This document shows, piece by piece, positions 8,124-17,334 of a stretch of 64,000 nt of DNA. Made by a program: the position numbers and the translations under genes. The stretch covers positions 18,028 through 82,027 of the forward strand of contig JAAFIM010000010.1 in NCBI GenBank assembly GCA_013297745.1, written 5' to 3'. Each line of letters opens with the position of its first letter. The stretch's first letter is position 1. Under the pieces are notes generated by a model, which was not told the origin of the DNA, ran no database searches, and was given only the letters and a program-made list of their open reading frames with translations. Origin of the DNA: Chitinophagales bacterium. Lineage in GTDB: Bacteria; Bacteroidota; Bacteroidia; Chitinophagales; Saprospiraceae.

Positions 8124-9998
8124 ATGTGTGGAATTGCGGGCGCGGTAACTTGGTCAAATCATCAGTATTTAGACCAACAAACCTTGCAAAATATGGCGCA
8201 ACCTTTGCGCTTTCGTGGGCCTGATGCGGGCGATTTTTTGCTAACTTCACAAGGCGATACGCAAATAGCTTTCGCACATAAAAGGTTGAGTATCATAGAT
8301 TTATCCGCCAATGGCAATCAACCAATGTTTAGCGGTAGTCGCCAAACTGTTATCGTTTTCAACGGGGAAATTTACAACTACAAACCACTCAAGCAAGAGC
8401 TGGAAAAAGTGGGCGTGCAGTTCAAAACCAACTCGGATACTGAAGTTTTGCTGGAAGGTTTTGAGCGTTGGGGAATGGATATTTTGCTGGAGAAAATAGA
8501 TGGAATGTTTGCCATCGCTTTATACGATTTCAAACGGTCAAAATTGTATCTGGTCAGGGACAGATTTGGGAAAAAACCTTTGTACTATCAAATGGTGGGC
8601 GAACAGTTGGCTTTTAGCTCGGATATTCGCAGTTTCAACGCTTTGCCCACGCCCAAAACGCTAAATTTGCACGCTTTTGGCTATTTTTTGTCCGAATTGG
8701 CGACCCCGCGTTACGACAGCATTTGGCAAGAGATTGAGCGCGTTCCCCATTCGCATTATATTTGCGTGGATAAAAACGGGCTGCGGGTGGAACAGTATTG
8801 GCGTTTGGATTTTAAAACCACTTGCCAGCTTTCTACAGCCGAAATTTTGAACGAAACGGATAAATTATTCACTCAAGCGGTGGAAAAAAGGCTGGTGGCT
8901 GATGTCAATGTTGCCGCCCAATTAAGCGGCGGGATAGATTCTTCGCTGGTGGTGGCGAAAATGGCGCAGTTGTCCGATAAAAAAATCAACACGTATTCTG
9001 TAGGTTTTGAACATCAGGATTATAACGAACTGCCTTATGCTCAACAAGTTGCGAAACGTTACAACACCCAACACCACGAGTTTATGATGCAGCCACATTC
9101 TATAGAAACGGCTAATGAACTGATTTGGGAATATGGCGAGCCTTTCGCCGACGTTTCTATGATTCCTTCCTATCTGATTTGTAAAGAAATTTCCAAAACG
9201 GAAAAAGTGGTTTGTGGGGGCGACGGCGGCGATGAGTTGTTTTCTGGCTATCATTCTTATTATGTAACCCATAAGTTGGATAAGGTAAAAAATTACGCTG
9301 GGTTTTCCCCTTTGGCTAATCTGGTGGCGAAAATTATCCCCACTTACAGAACCAAATTTTTGGCTCAACTGCTCCAACTCGCCCAAAAACCGCAATGGAC
9401 ACTCATCAATAGAAATATGGGTTTTTCGCCCGCCGAAATTGCGCAACTTATTCCCAATCAACCACTTGTGGCTGGGGCTTTGGAGAAAGAACATAGACAA
9501 ATTTGGCGTTTGTACGAAAAAAATGCAGAACCCTTACTCAAAAAGGTTCTGCACGCTTCGCTTTCTACGCGGTTGTTGTCTGATTATTTGGTCAAAGTGG
9601 ATAGGGCTTCTATGGCGGCTTCTTTGGAGATGCGCTCGCCCTTTTTGGATAAAAATTTGGCTGAATTTGCTTTTAGTTTGTCTGAAAATCAACTGATGTT
9701 ACCCCACGGGAATAAAAGCGTCTTAAAATTACTATCTGAACGTTATCTGCCCCGTGAGGTGATTTATCGCCCCAAAAAGGGGTTTGGCGTGCCTATAGAC
9801 CATTGGTTTAGAAAAGAGTTAAAACCTCACTTTCAGGCTGTAGTTTTGGAACAAAAACAGCAATTTATAGACTTAAATTATAATTTTATCGCGCAATTGT
9901 TGGAACGGCACGCTGCGGGAGAAGACCACACGCATAAACTTTGGGTGTTGTACGTTTTCCACGTGTGGGCAAATCAGCAGCAAAAGGCTAATTTTTAG
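8124..9998 (+). CDS. asnB: Asparagine synthase (glutamine-hydrolysing) family protein
   Basis: 624 residues. Met-Cys-Gly-Ile at the start exposes the N-terminal nucleophile Cys2 of a class II glutamine amidotransferase; the NGEIYN and FAIALYD motifs follow. The synthase half has the PP-loop LSGGIDSSLV (about residue 270) and GGDGGDELFSGYHSYY, then YLVKVDRASMAASLEMRSPFLD. The reaction would be ATP-dependent transfer of glutamine ammonia to a carboxylate. Family members inside polysaccharide clusters often amidate uronic acids rather than make free asparagine, so the true substrate may be a sugar. It is the last gene of the operon and overlaps the convergent gene on the minus strand by 4 bp. 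Confidence 0.9.
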   Translation: MCGIAGAVTWSNHQYLDQQTLQNMAQPLRFRGPDAGDFLLTSQGDTQIAFAHKRLSIIDLSANGNQPMFSGSRQTVIVFNGEIYNYKPLKQELEKVGVQFKTNSDTEVLLEGFERWGMDILLEKIDGMFAIALYDFKRSKLYLVRDRFGKKPLYYQMVGEQLAFSSDIRSFNALPTPKTLNLHAFGYFLSELATPRYDSIWQEIERVPHSHYICVDKNGLRVEQYWRLDFKTTCQLSTAEILNETDKLFTQAVEKRLVADVNVAAQLSGGIDSSLVVAKMAQLSDKKINTYSVGFEHQDYNELPYAQQVAKRYNTQHHEFMMQPHSIETANELIWEYGEPFADVSMIPSYLICKEISKTEKVVCGGDGGDELFSGYHSYYVTHKLDKVKNYAGFSPLANLVAKIIPTYRTKFLAQLLQLAQKPQWTLINRNMGFSPAEIAQLIPNQPLVAGALEKEHRQIWRLYEKNAEPLLKKVLHASLSTRLLSDYLVKVDRASMAASLEMRSPFLDKNLAEFAFSLSENQLMLPHGNKSVLKLLSERYLPREVIYRPKKGFGVPIDHWFRKELKPHFQAVVLEQKQQFIDLNYNFIAQLLERHAAGEDHTHKLWVLYVFHVWANQQQKANF

Positions 9999-10381
9999 CG
10001 GTGGCTTTTGTCGGCGGTAGCGGCGCGGATATTTTGCAACTCTTGCCCACTTTCGCTTTTTTTTATGGTGCTAACGCTTTTTTGTTGGTTTTTATACTGG
10101 GTTTGAAACTGTTCGCAAATGGCTATCGTACAAACTAAGCAGCTGAACATCAACCATTTGTAATTACCTAAAAAAGCTAGAAATGCGACGGATAAAAGGA
10201 TAAAAATCATCAGTTCTGTTTGTTGTATATAACTTGCACAGGCCAACAAAGCGGATAAAATCCAAGAAATTTGTTTTTTATGCTTCCACTTCAAAATTTT
10301 ATGATTGATGCTAAAATGATTGATACTGTTTAGTTTTTTTGTACGCATATTTTTTATCCGATTAACGTTTTTTTGAACCAT
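9995..10381 (-). CDS. Small membrane protein of unknown function
   Basis: 128 residues, not recognised. A basic N-terminus (many Lys/Arg/Asn) is followed by two or three hydrophobic stretches (ISWILSALLACASYI and LMIFILLSVAFLAFLGNY, then WLMFSCLVCTIAICEQF), and a polar C-terminus. A second ATG at 10346-10348 would shorten it by 11 residues. It is convergent with the asnB-like gene and overlaps its stop by 4 bp; it points away from lpxH, whose ATG is 25 bp from its own. The reading frame and hydrophobic pattern favour a real gene, but there is no homology evidence in hand. Confidence 0.55.
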   Translation of the reverse strand: MVQKNVNRIKNMRTKKLNSINHFSINHKILKWKHKKQISWILSALLACASYIQQTELMIFILLSVAFLAFLGNYKWLMFSCLVCTIAICEQFQTQYKNQQKSVSTIKKSESGQELQNIRAATADKSHR

Positions 10382-10406
10382 TTTATTATAATTATAGTCA
10401 TTTGGT

Positions 10407-11147
10407 ATGATATATTTTGCCTCTGATTTTCATTTGGGCGCGCCCAATGCAGCAAAAAGCCGCGAACGCGAGCTAAAAATTGTTGCTTGGTTGGATAGCA
10501 TAAGTCACGATGCTACCGAATTATTTTTGGTTGGGGATATTTTTGATATGTGGTTTGAGTATAAAACTGTAGTTCCTAAAGGCTTTTTACGATTTTTGTC
10601 CAGTATAGTAACACTTCGTCAGCGTGGGGTAGAAATTCATTTATTTTCGGGCAATCACGATATTTGGTTTTTTGATTATTTTAGCAACGAGTTGGGGATA
10701 CATATTTATCATAAACCCGCAGTTTTTGAGCGAAATGCTAAGTTTTTTTTCGTGGGACACGGCGACGGTTTGGGACCTAATGATACAGGGTATAAAATTA
10801 TGAAAAAATTTTTTAGAAACCGTTTCTGTCAGTTTTTGTTCGGTTGGATTCATCCCGATGTTGGGCTGCGGCTGGCATCTTATCTATCGCGCAAAAGTAG
10901 AGCTTCTCAACCCCAAAAAGAAGTGTTTGTGAATGCAGAAAAAGAATGGTTGTTCGCTTATGCCAACAGAAAATTGCAGCAATTGCCTCATATAGATTTT
11001 TTTGTATTTGGTCATCGCCATTTGCCTTTAGACCTCGTTTTGGACAATCAACAATCGCGTTATATCAATCTGGGAGAATGGATTAACCACCAATCTTATG
11101 CCATTTTTGACCAAAACAACCTGCAACTGAAATTTTATAAAGAATAA
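10407..11147 (+). CDS. lpxH: UDP-2,3-diacylglucosamine diphosphatase
   Basis: 246 residues, the normal LpxH length. Calcineurin-like metal motifs are all visible: DFHLG (D7, H9), GDIFDMW (D44), GNHD (N83, H84, D85), GHGDG and the C-terminal GHRH. The SYLSRKSR helix region between them is the LpxH cap. The enzyme cleaves UDP-2,3-diacylglucosamine to lipid X and UMP at the inner face of the cytoplasmic membrane, the fourth step of lipid A synthesis. Its position beside the surface-polysaccharide operon fits an envelope function, though it is separately oriented from the minus-strand gene before it. Confidence 0.9.
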   Translation: MIYFASDFHLGAPNAAKSRERELKIVAWLDSISHDATELFLVGDIFDMWFEYKTVVPKGFLRFLSSIVTLRQRGVEIHLFSGNHDIWFFDYFSNELGIHIYHKPAVFERNAKFFFVGHGDGLGPNDTGYKIMKKFFRNRFCQFLFGWIHPDVGLRLASYLSRKSRASQPQKEVFVNAEKEWLFAYANRKLQQLPHIDFFVFGHRHLPLDLVLDNQQSRYINLGEWINHQSYAIFDQNNLQLKFYKE

Positions 11148-11156
11148 ATTTTACCT

Positions 11157-11957
11157 ATGCGTATTTTTTCGTTATTTGCTGCTCTTTTTTTCTTTTTTTT
11201 ATCCCTTCAAGCTCAAGATTTAATCCCCGTTTATTCTCTACCGCAATCGGCGCAGTTGATGTATTTGGATAAAATTGGCAATTTTTACACGGTGGAAGAT
11301 TATACCCTAACCAAATACGATGCGGCTGGCGAGCCTGTTTTTGTGTATAATGATAACCAAAATGGCAAAATTAGCCACGCTGATTTTTCCAACCCGTTGC
11401 AGCCTTTATTGTACTATTCGTTTTATTCGCGGGCTGTTTTGTTGGATAGAACTTTAAACAAACAAAGCTTGTTGGATTTTTCCCAAATTACCGACGGCGA
11501 GTATTTGGCTTGTGTTTCGTTGGCTTCAGACAATAATGTTTGGATTTATAACCCCAATACTTTTACTATAGAAAAATTGGATAAATTTGCCCAACCTATT
11601 TATAAAAGCGCAGATTTGGGGACTTTGGTTGACCAAAATGGGTTTTATCCAGAGTTGATTGTTGAATATGAAAATCATTTGTATTTGTATGAGCCTAATG
11701 TTGGGCTGTTGTGCTTTGATTTGTTTGCCAATTATCAAAAAACTATCCCTATTCGGGGGGTTGCTGCGCTGCAGTTTTATCAAAAGCAAGTTTTTTATAC
11801 TTATGCTAATCAATTGTATGTTTATAACTTGGATACCGAACAGGGGCAAACTCTAAACTATAAGTTGCCAGAAAAATCTATCTTGCAATTTTTGATATTT
11901 CAAAATTATATTTGGTTGCGCTTGGATGATAGCATAGATTGTTTTAAAATTGATTAG
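11157..11957 (+). CDS. Secreted protein of unknown function, beta-propeller-like
   Basis: 266 residues. A signal peptide (MRIFSLFAALFFFFLSLQAQ, cut after AQ) is followed by repeated aromatic-rich strands such as MYLDKIGNFYTVEDYTLTKY, VWIYNPNTFTIEKLD and LYVYNLDTEQG. The spacing suggests a WD40/NHL-like beta-propeller, but no named domain is certain. It begins 9 bp after lpxH, so it is probably in the same transcript, and it ends with a strong terminator. Proteins of this appearance recur near lipid A genes in Bacteroidota, but I cannot give a function. Confidence 0.75.
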   Translation: MRIFSLFAALFFFFLSLQAQDLIPVYSLPQSAQLMYLDKIGNFYTVEDYTLTKYDAAGEPVFVYNDNQNGKISHADFSNPLQPLLYYSFYSRAVLLDRTLNKQSLLDFSQITDGEYLACVSLASDNNVWIYNPNTFTIEKLDKFAQPIYKSADLGTLVDQNGFYPELIVEYENHLYLYEPNVGLLCFDLFANYQKTIPIRGVAALQFYQKQVFYTYANQLYVYNLDTEQGQTLNYKLPEKSILQFLIFQNYIWLRLDDSIDCFKID

Positions 11958-11968
11958 TATTTTTATCT

Positions 11969-12001
11969 TAAAGCAAATTTTTATCCTAAGTTTGCTTTTT
12001 T
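11969..12001 (+). terminator. Rho-independent terminator after the lpxH operon
   Basis: AAGCAAA at 11971 pairs with TTTGCTT at 11991, followed by a run of T. It lies 14 bp after the stop of the secreted protein gene. Confidence 0.75.
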
Positions 12002-12084
12002 GTTTATTATAAATTTTTATTTTACAATATATATATTTATGATAAAATATAACAAAAAATGTGCTTTTTTACAAATAAGTAAAG

Positions 12085-12285
12085 AAAAAAAAACAACAAA
12101 AAAGCCCTTCCTTTGCAAGAAGAGCCACGTTCATAATAGTAGGTCGCAAGATTATAATTTCATCAACTTTTCTGCATTGTATTATTTTATCTCGTTTGTT
12201 GACACAAAAATAGCGCGAGTTTGCGATTCCCACAAATCATTTTTTTTGCCAACTGTACGATTCAAGTGCTTGAGCAAGCTGCGAA
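12085..12285 (-). ncRNA. Possible structured small RNA (candidate 6S-like, unproven)
   Basis: This 457-bp gap (11958-12414) has no convincing protein gene. On the minus strand it ends in a terminator-like hairpin: GCTCTTC pairs with GAAGGGC (one G-U), loop TTGCAAA, followed by TTTTTTG and a long T tract at 12084-12102. Upstream, on the minus strand, a weak -7 box (TATATTTT, near 12290) would start an RNA of about 180-190 nt containing the self-complementary GCTTGCTCAAGC. The length resembles 6S RNA, but I could not fold the closing stem and central bubble by eye. It could also be an untranslated leader remnant. Confidence 0.3.
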
Positions 12286-12342
12286 AATATATATTATTTT
12301 ATTTTTAATTTTTTTAAATAAGTAAAATATGGAAAATGTTTG

Positions 12343-12350
12343 TATCTTTG
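12343..12350 (+). promoter_or_regulatory. Bacteroidota -7 box for pheT
   Basis: TATCTTTG fits TAnnTTTG and is followed by GCGC; it lies 65 bp before the pheT ATG. It probably drives pheT and the downstream coiled-coil, zapA and rny genes. Confidence 0.65.
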
Positions 12351-12414
12351 CGCTGAAAATATAATTTTTTGCTACGGTTTTGCTAATAAATAGCTGATTT
12401 ATAATTATTTATAA

Positions 12415-14877
12415 ATGAAAATTTCTTTAAGTTGGCTTCGCCAATATGTTCAAATTGATATAACTCCCGCAGAAGTTGCTGATTTACTGACCAATATAGG
12501 ACTAGAAGTAGAAGGTGAAACTGTTGTGGAAATGATAAAAGGCGGTCTAAAAGGATTGCTAATAGGGGAGGTTTTGACCTGCCAACGCCACCCCAACGCC
12601 GATAAATTGTCGCTTACTACGGTAAAAGTAGCAGAAGATAAAATTTTATCTATAGTTTGTGGCGCGCCCAATGTGGCCGCTGGTCAAAAAGTGGTGGTTG
12701 CCACAGAAGGCTGTACAGTTCATCCCACAGAGGGAGAACCTTTTACGATAAAAAAGGGTAAAATTCGCGGCGAAGCGTCCGAAGGGATGATTTGTGCTGA
12801 AGATGAAATCGGTTTGGGCAAAAGCCACGACGGGATTTTAATCCTGCCCGCTGACGCACCCGTAGGAAAGTTGTTTGCAGAGTACCAAAAATTAGAATCT
12901 GACCTCGTTTGGGACATCAATTTGACCCCTAATCGCTGCGATGCAATGGGACATTATGGGGTGGCTTTTGATTTGGCTGCTGCTATGCAAATTCAACTAC
13001 AAAAATCTCCAAAAGCCCAGCGTGCCGATGTTTCCGCTTTCGCACAATTGCCATCAACCAATAATTTGCCGATTTCTATAGATATAAAAGATGCTAATCA
13101 ATGCCCCCGTTATGCTGGGATTTGTATAGAAAATGTTAGCGTACAACCCTCGCCCAAATGGTTGCAAAACCGTTTGATAGCTTTAGGGTTAAATCCTATC
13201 AATAATATCGTGGATGTTACCAACTTTGTGCTGCACGAGTTGGGACAACCTTTACACGCTTTTGATTACGAAGCGATTGCAGGGCAAAAAATCACAGTAC
13301 AAACTTTAGCAGCTGCCACCAAATTCAAAACTTTGGACGGGGTAGAACGCAGTTTGCACGCCGACGACTTGATGATTTGCGATGGTACAAACGCGCCCCT
13401 TTGTATGGCGGGCGTATTTGGGGGCGAACATTCGGGGGTAAAAGCCAGCACCAAGAATATATTTTTGGAAATCGCCCATTTCAACCCCATCCAAATCAGA
13501 AAAAGCAGTATGCGCCACAACCTGCGCACGGATGCAGCCACCCGTTTTGAGAAAACTACCGATATTAACCAGATTTCTTACGCCTTGCAAAGAGCAGCTT
13601 TGTTGATTATAGAAACAGCGGGGGGCAATTTAGCATCTCCTTTATTAGATTTTTATCCAGTGCCTCTGGCCAAAGTTCAGGTTCAATTATCTTATTACAA
13701 CGTCAATCGCCTGTTGGGTTTGACCATACCCCCAAGTGAATTGAAAGCTATCTTAGCGGCTTTGGATATGGATATTTTATCCGAAACCGAAACGGGATTA
13801 TTGTTGGCTGTTCCTACCAATAAAGCTGATGTCAATCGGGAAGCTGATGTGATTGAGGAAATTTTGCGCATTTATGGTTATAATCGGGTAGAAACACCCA
13901 CCACTTTATCCTCAATTTTATCGTTTGAAGCGCGTCCCAATCCCGTAAAGGTTAAAAATCTCATCGCGGATATGTTGGCGAGCGCAGGTTTCAACGAAAT
14001 GATGGCTACTTCTATGTGTAAATCCGCTTATTTCAAACAGATGATGCCCTCAACTGAAGCGGAATTGGTTTATGTCAATAACACCTCCAACCAGCATTTG
14101 GATATTATGCGCGCCGATATGATTTTCAGCGGGTTGGAAGTGATTGCGCACAACCAAAACCGCCAAAATAGCGACTTGCGTTTGTACGAATTTGGCAAAA
14201 CTTATCACCAAAAAGGGGAGAAAAAGTACCAAGAACAACAACATTTGTCTTTGTTTATGACGGGCGCAACTTTCGCGACCAATTGGCTGCAAAAAGAGGC
14301 AAAAATGAGCGACTTTTTCCACCTAAAATCAGCCGTTGAGTTGGTTTTGCAACGTTTGGGAATTGCTGCTGGCTCGTACCAACAACAAAATTTGCCCGAA
14401 GATAACGAACTTTTTGCTTTTGGGTTGAATTTTGGGCGCGGAAAACAGCCAATAGTGCAGTTTGGACAGGTCAAAAAGTCCATTTTGGTAGAAATGGGGA
14501 TAAAAAATCCCGTATTTTATGCCGATTTTAATTGGGATAATTTGCTAAAAATGATAGAAAAGCAAAAAATTGGGTTCAAATCTTTACCTAAATTCCCTGT
14601 GGTGCGTCGCGACTTGGCTCTGGTGGTGGATAAAAACCAGAAATTTGCCCAAATAGAAGAAATTGCCAACAAAACCGCCAAAAAACTACTCAAAGAAATT
14701 CATTTGTTCGACCACTTTGAAAACGAAACTTATCAAGCTCAGGGCAAAAAATCTTATGCGGTGAGTTTCTTATTCCAAGATGAACAAAAAACACTTCGAG
14801 ACGCTGATATAGACGCCTTGATGAGCCAACTTATAGCCCAATTTGAAAAACAGTTGCAGGCTGTAGTTCGTAAGTAA
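12415..14877 (+). CDS. pheT: Phenylalanine-tRNA ligase beta subunit
   Basis: 820 residues, full length for the bacterial beta chain. In order: N-terminal helix and EMAP-like tRNA-binding domain (about 40-155, with CQRHPNADKLSLTTV and the conserved IVCGAPNV), B3/4 domain (about 210-400, LGQPLHAFDYE, RSSMRHNLRTDAATRFEK), B5 domain (about 405-480, ADVNREADVIEEILRIYGY), the catalytic-like core and the C-terminal anticodon-binding FDX-ACB domain (FPVVRRDLALVVD to the end). With PheS, encoded elsewhere, it charges tRNA-Phe. The next genes are the small coiled-coil protein and zapA, an order typical of Bacteroidota. Confidence 0.97.
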   Translation: MKISLSWLRQYVQIDITPAEVADLLTNIGLEVEGETVVEMIKGGLKGLLIGEVLTCQRHPNADKLSLTTVKVAEDKILSIVCGAPNVAAGQKVVVATEGCTVHPTEGEPFTIKKGKIRGEASEGMICAEDEIGLGKSHDGILILPADAPVGKLFAEYQKLESDLVWDINLTPNRCDAMGHYGVAFDLAAAMQIQLQKSPKAQRADVSAFAQLPSTNNLPISIDIKDANQCPRYAGICIENVSVQPSPKWLQNRLIALGLNPINNIVDVTNFVLHELGQPLHAFDYEAIAGQKITVQTLAAATKFKTLDGVERSLHADDLMICDGTNAPLCMAGVFGGEHSGVKASTKNIFLEIAHFNPIQIRKSSMRHNLRTDAATRFEKTTDINQISYALQRAALLIIETAGGNLASPLLDFYPVPLAKVQVQLSYYNVNRLLGLTIPPSELKAILAALDMDILSETETGLLLAVPTNKADVNREADVIEEILRIYGYNRVETPTTLSSILSFEARPNPVKVKNLIADMLASAGFNEMMATSMCKSAYFKQMMPSTEAELVYVNNTSNQHLDIMRADMIFSGLEVIAHNQNRQNSDLRLYEFGKTYHQKGEKKYQEQQHLSLFMTGATFATNWLQKEAKMSDFFHLKSAVELVLQRLGIAAGSYQQQNLPEDNELFAFGLNFGRGKQPIVQFGQVKKSILVEMGIKNPVFYADFNWDNLLKMIEKQKIGFKSLPKFPVVRRDLALVVDKNQKFAQIEEIANKTAKKLLKEIHLFDHFENETYQAQGKKSYAVSFLFQDEQKTLRDADIDALMSQLIAQFEKQLQAVVRK

Positions 14878-14917
14878 AAATCTCTTATTTTATCACAAAA
14901 CTCTTTTTTGATTTGAT

Positions 14918-15208
14918 ATGGAAAACAGTTGGGAAGCTACAATCCAAAACCTTGACACAAAAATTAGGCAGCTTGCTGCCCAAAATGCCCATTACAAGCG
15001 TATTTGCAACGATTTATTGGCTAGCAAAAAACAATTAGAGCAAGAAAATGAAGCGTTACGCCAACAAGCTCAACCCAACCCAATGCCAAGCCAAAGCTCT
15101 AATCGCGATGTGGATTTTGAGCAAGAAAAAAACTTTTTGAAACAACAAATTCAACAGCATATCCAAAATATAGACGCTTGTGCCGAATGGATTGCGCAGT
15201 TGCCCTAA
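14918..15208 (+). CDS. Small coiled-coil protein upstream of zapA
   Basis: 96 residues, almost entirely helical. Heptad-like leucine/isoleucine spacing is visible at residues 10-50 (NLDTKIRQLAAQNAHYKRIC, then LASKKQLEQENEALRQQ), followed by a Pro/Asn/Ser linker and a second helix (KNFLKQQIQQHIQNIDACAEW). It precedes zapA with only 16 bp between stop and ATG. By position and shape it could be a partner of ZapA, in the way ZapB is a coiled-coil partner elsewhere, but there is no sequence proof of that. Confidence 0.8.
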   Translation: MENSWEATIQNLDTKIRQLAAQNAHYKRICNDLLASKKQLEQENEALRQQAQPNPMPSQSSNRDVDFEQEKNFLKQQIQQHIQNIDACAEWIAQLP

Positions 15209-15224
15209 TCATTTATTTAAGAAA

Positions 15225-15524
15225 ATGCCCAAAGAGTCTCTTTACGAAATACACGTGCTAATAGCTGGTCGCAAATACCCGCTTATGGTTAGTACCCAAG
15301 AAGAAGATAGTGTGCGCGAGTTGGTCCGTAATCTCAACTCTCAAATAGATGAATTGCACGCGCGCTATGCCAGCCGACTTTCCAAACAGGATATTATGGC
15401 TATGTTGTTGCTTACCTATGGAAAAGAATTGATGGAAATGCAGCACAAATTGGCTGATTTTGAACAATATCTTGACCAACTGAACGATTTAGACCAATTG
15501 CTTGATGGGACATTAAGCAAATGA
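15225..15524 (+). CDS. zapA: Cell division protein ZapA
   Basis: I use ATG 15225 (99 residues, MPKESLYEIHVLIAGRKYPL); an in-frame GTG at 15180 would overlap the upstream gene and add 15 unrelated residues. The product has the ZapA pattern: an N-terminal beta hairpin with IAGRKYPLMV, the EEDSVRELVRNLNSQIDELH helix, and a C-terminal coiled coil ending in LDQLNDLDQLL. ZapA binds and bundles FtsZ at the division site. It is followed 48 bp later by rny. Confidence 0.88.
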   Translation: MPKESLYEIHVLIAGRKYPLMVSTQEEDSVRELVRNLNSQIDELHARYASRLSKQDIMAMLLLTYGKELMEMQHKLADFEQYLDQLNDLDQLLDGTLSK

Positions 15525-15572
15525 GGCCGCTTTTTATAAAATATATAACTTCTTTAATTACAGACCCGAAAA

Positions 15573-17273
15573 ATGGAAATTGCTATCGGAATAGCCGCGC
15601 TGCTCATTGGGCTAGTGTTAGGTTATTTATTGGGGGCAAAGGCTTTTGATAAATTAAGCAAGGCAAAAGTAGACGAACAAAAGCGCAAAGAAGCTGAAAT
15701 GGAACAAAACTTGAACCAAATCCGCGAAGACGCCAAAGAAAAATCTCGCCTTATTGTCAAAGAAGCCCAAGAAAAAGCCCAAAAAGAGGAAAATAGAGCC
15801 AAACAAATCCTCAAAGATGCCGAACAGAAATCAGAAGACCTTAAACAGAAAAAATTGGTAGAGGTTAAAGAGTTTTCTATACAGAAAAAAGAAGAACACG
15901 ATGTCAAAGTCAAAGACTTTGAAGCCAAAGCTTCTAAACGCGAAACGCTTTTGAAAGAGGGCGAACTTAAGCAAAAAGAACGCGAGTCGGAATTGCGTAT
16001 CCTTGAAAAAGAGGTTAAAAAACAGCAAACAGATGCGGAAAAATTGAGAGATAATTATGCTCAATTAAATTCAGAGTTAGAAACTCAACGCGAATTTATC
16101 CAAAAACAGGAAAATGATGTACTTTCTCGTTTAGAACAAATTGCTCAATTGACCGCTTTGGAAGCCAAAGAAGAGTTGGTGAAAATTATCCGCGAAAAAG
16201 CGGACGCAGAAGCTGATGCTTATATCCGCGAACGCCGCGCCATAGCCGAAGCCGAAGCGGGCAAAGAAGCCAAAAAGATAGTAATTGCTACCATCCAACG
16301 TATGGCGGCAGAACACACTATAGAAAATACCGTTTCTGTGTTCCCGCTAGATTCTGACGACCTCAAAGGGCAAATTATCGGACGCGAAGGGCGCAATATC
16401 CGCGCGTTGGAACAAGCCACAGGGGTGGAGTTGATTGTTGATGATACTCCAGAAGCGATTTTGATTTCTAGCTTTGACCCTGTGCGCCGCGAAGTTTGCC
16501 GCCAATCTTTGCAGCGTTTGGTAGCTGACGGGCGCATTCACCCAGCGCGTATCGAAGAGGTGGTGAATAAAACCAAAAAACAGTTGGAAGAGCAGATTAT
16601 GGAAATTGGCAATCGTACCGTTTTGGAGTTGGGTATTCACGGCATCCAACCGCCTTTGGTGCGTATGGTTGGGCGTATGCGTTTCCGCTCGTCTTACGGT
16701 CAAAATTTGCTAAAACACTCTATAGAAGTTGCCAAATTATGCGGACTTATGGCCGCCGAATTGGGCTTAAACCCAAAAGAGGTTAAATTAGCCAAACGCG
16801 CTGGCTTGCTCCACGATATTGGCAAAGTGGTAGAGGAAGAAACCGAATTGCCACACGCTTTGGCTGGGATGAAATTGTGCGAAAAATATGGCGAAAAACC
16901 TTCTATTATCAACGCCGTAGGCGCACACCACGATGAGATAGAGATGAAATTTATCATCTCTCCTTTAGTACAAATTTGCGACTCCATTTCAGGCGCGCGC
17001 CCGGGCGCAAGACGCGAGATTTTGGAAAGTTATATCCAACGTATCAAAGATTTGGAAACTTTGGCTTCTTCTTATACTGGAGTGGAAAAAGTTTATGCTA
17101 TGCAAGCAGGGCGCGAATTGCGCGTGATTGTGGAAGCTGACCAAGTTTCAGACCAAGCAGCAGAAGAGATGTCTTTCCAAATGTCGCAACGTATCCAAAA
17201 CGAGATGCAATATCCTGGACAGATTAAAATCACCGTTATCCGCGAAAAACGCGCTGTGTCTTATGCTAGATAA
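15573..17273 (+). CDS. rny: Ribonuclease Y
   Basis: 566 residues, slightly longer than the usual 515-525, mostly from an extended coiled coil. An N-terminal transmembrane helix ([18 protein letters not shown]) is followed by a charged coiled coil to about residue 230, a KH domain ([20 protein letters not shown]) and an HD domain with KHSIEVA and LLHDIGK near residues 390-420, then GAHHDEIE. This is a membrane-tethered endoribonuclease that starts mRNA decay. A terminator follows directly. Confidence 0.96.
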   Translation: MEIAIGIAALLIGLVLGYLLGAKAFDKLSKAKVDEQKRKEAEMEQNLNQIREDAKEKSRLIVKEAQEKAQKEENRAKQILKDAEQKSEDLKQKKLVEVKEFSIQKKEEHDVKVKDFEAKASKRETLLKEGELKQKERESELRILEKEVKKQQTDAEKLRDNYAQLNSELETQREFIQKQENDVLSRLEQIAQLTALEAKEELVKIIREKADAEADAYIRERRAIAEAEAGKEAKKIVIATIQRMAAEHTIENTVSVFPLDSDDLKGQIIGREGRNIRALEQATGVELIVDDTPEAILISSFDPVRREVCRQSLQRLVADGRIHPARIEEVVNKTKKQLEEQIMEIGNRTVLELGIHGIQPPLVRMVGRMRFRSSYGQNLLKHSIEVAKLCGLMAAELGLNPKEVKLAKRAGLLHDIGKVVEEETELPHALAGMKLCEKYGEKPSIINAVGAHHDEIEMKFIISPLVQICDSISGARPGARREILESYIQRIKDLETLASSYTGVEKVYAMQAGRELRVIVEADQVSDQAAEEMSFQMSQRIQNEMQYPGQIKITVIREKRAVSYAR

Positions 17274-17300
17274 TTAGTGGATTTATACCAATAAAAAAAA

Positions 17301-17330
17301 GGGCTTACTATCGCAGTAAGTCCTTTTTTA
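17301..17330 (+). terminator. Rho-independent terminator after rny
   Basis: GGGCTTACT pairs with AGTAAGTCC around ATCGC, followed by six T. It ends 4 bp before the left end of the family A element. Confidence 0.85.
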
Positions 17331-17334
17331 TTTT

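Noticed and set aside
12000..12308. 102-codon plus-strand frame
   Set aside because: Very AT-rich, low-complexity product (Phe/Ile/Lys), starts inside the previous terminator and crosses the minus-strand terminator hairpin; no domain or signal.
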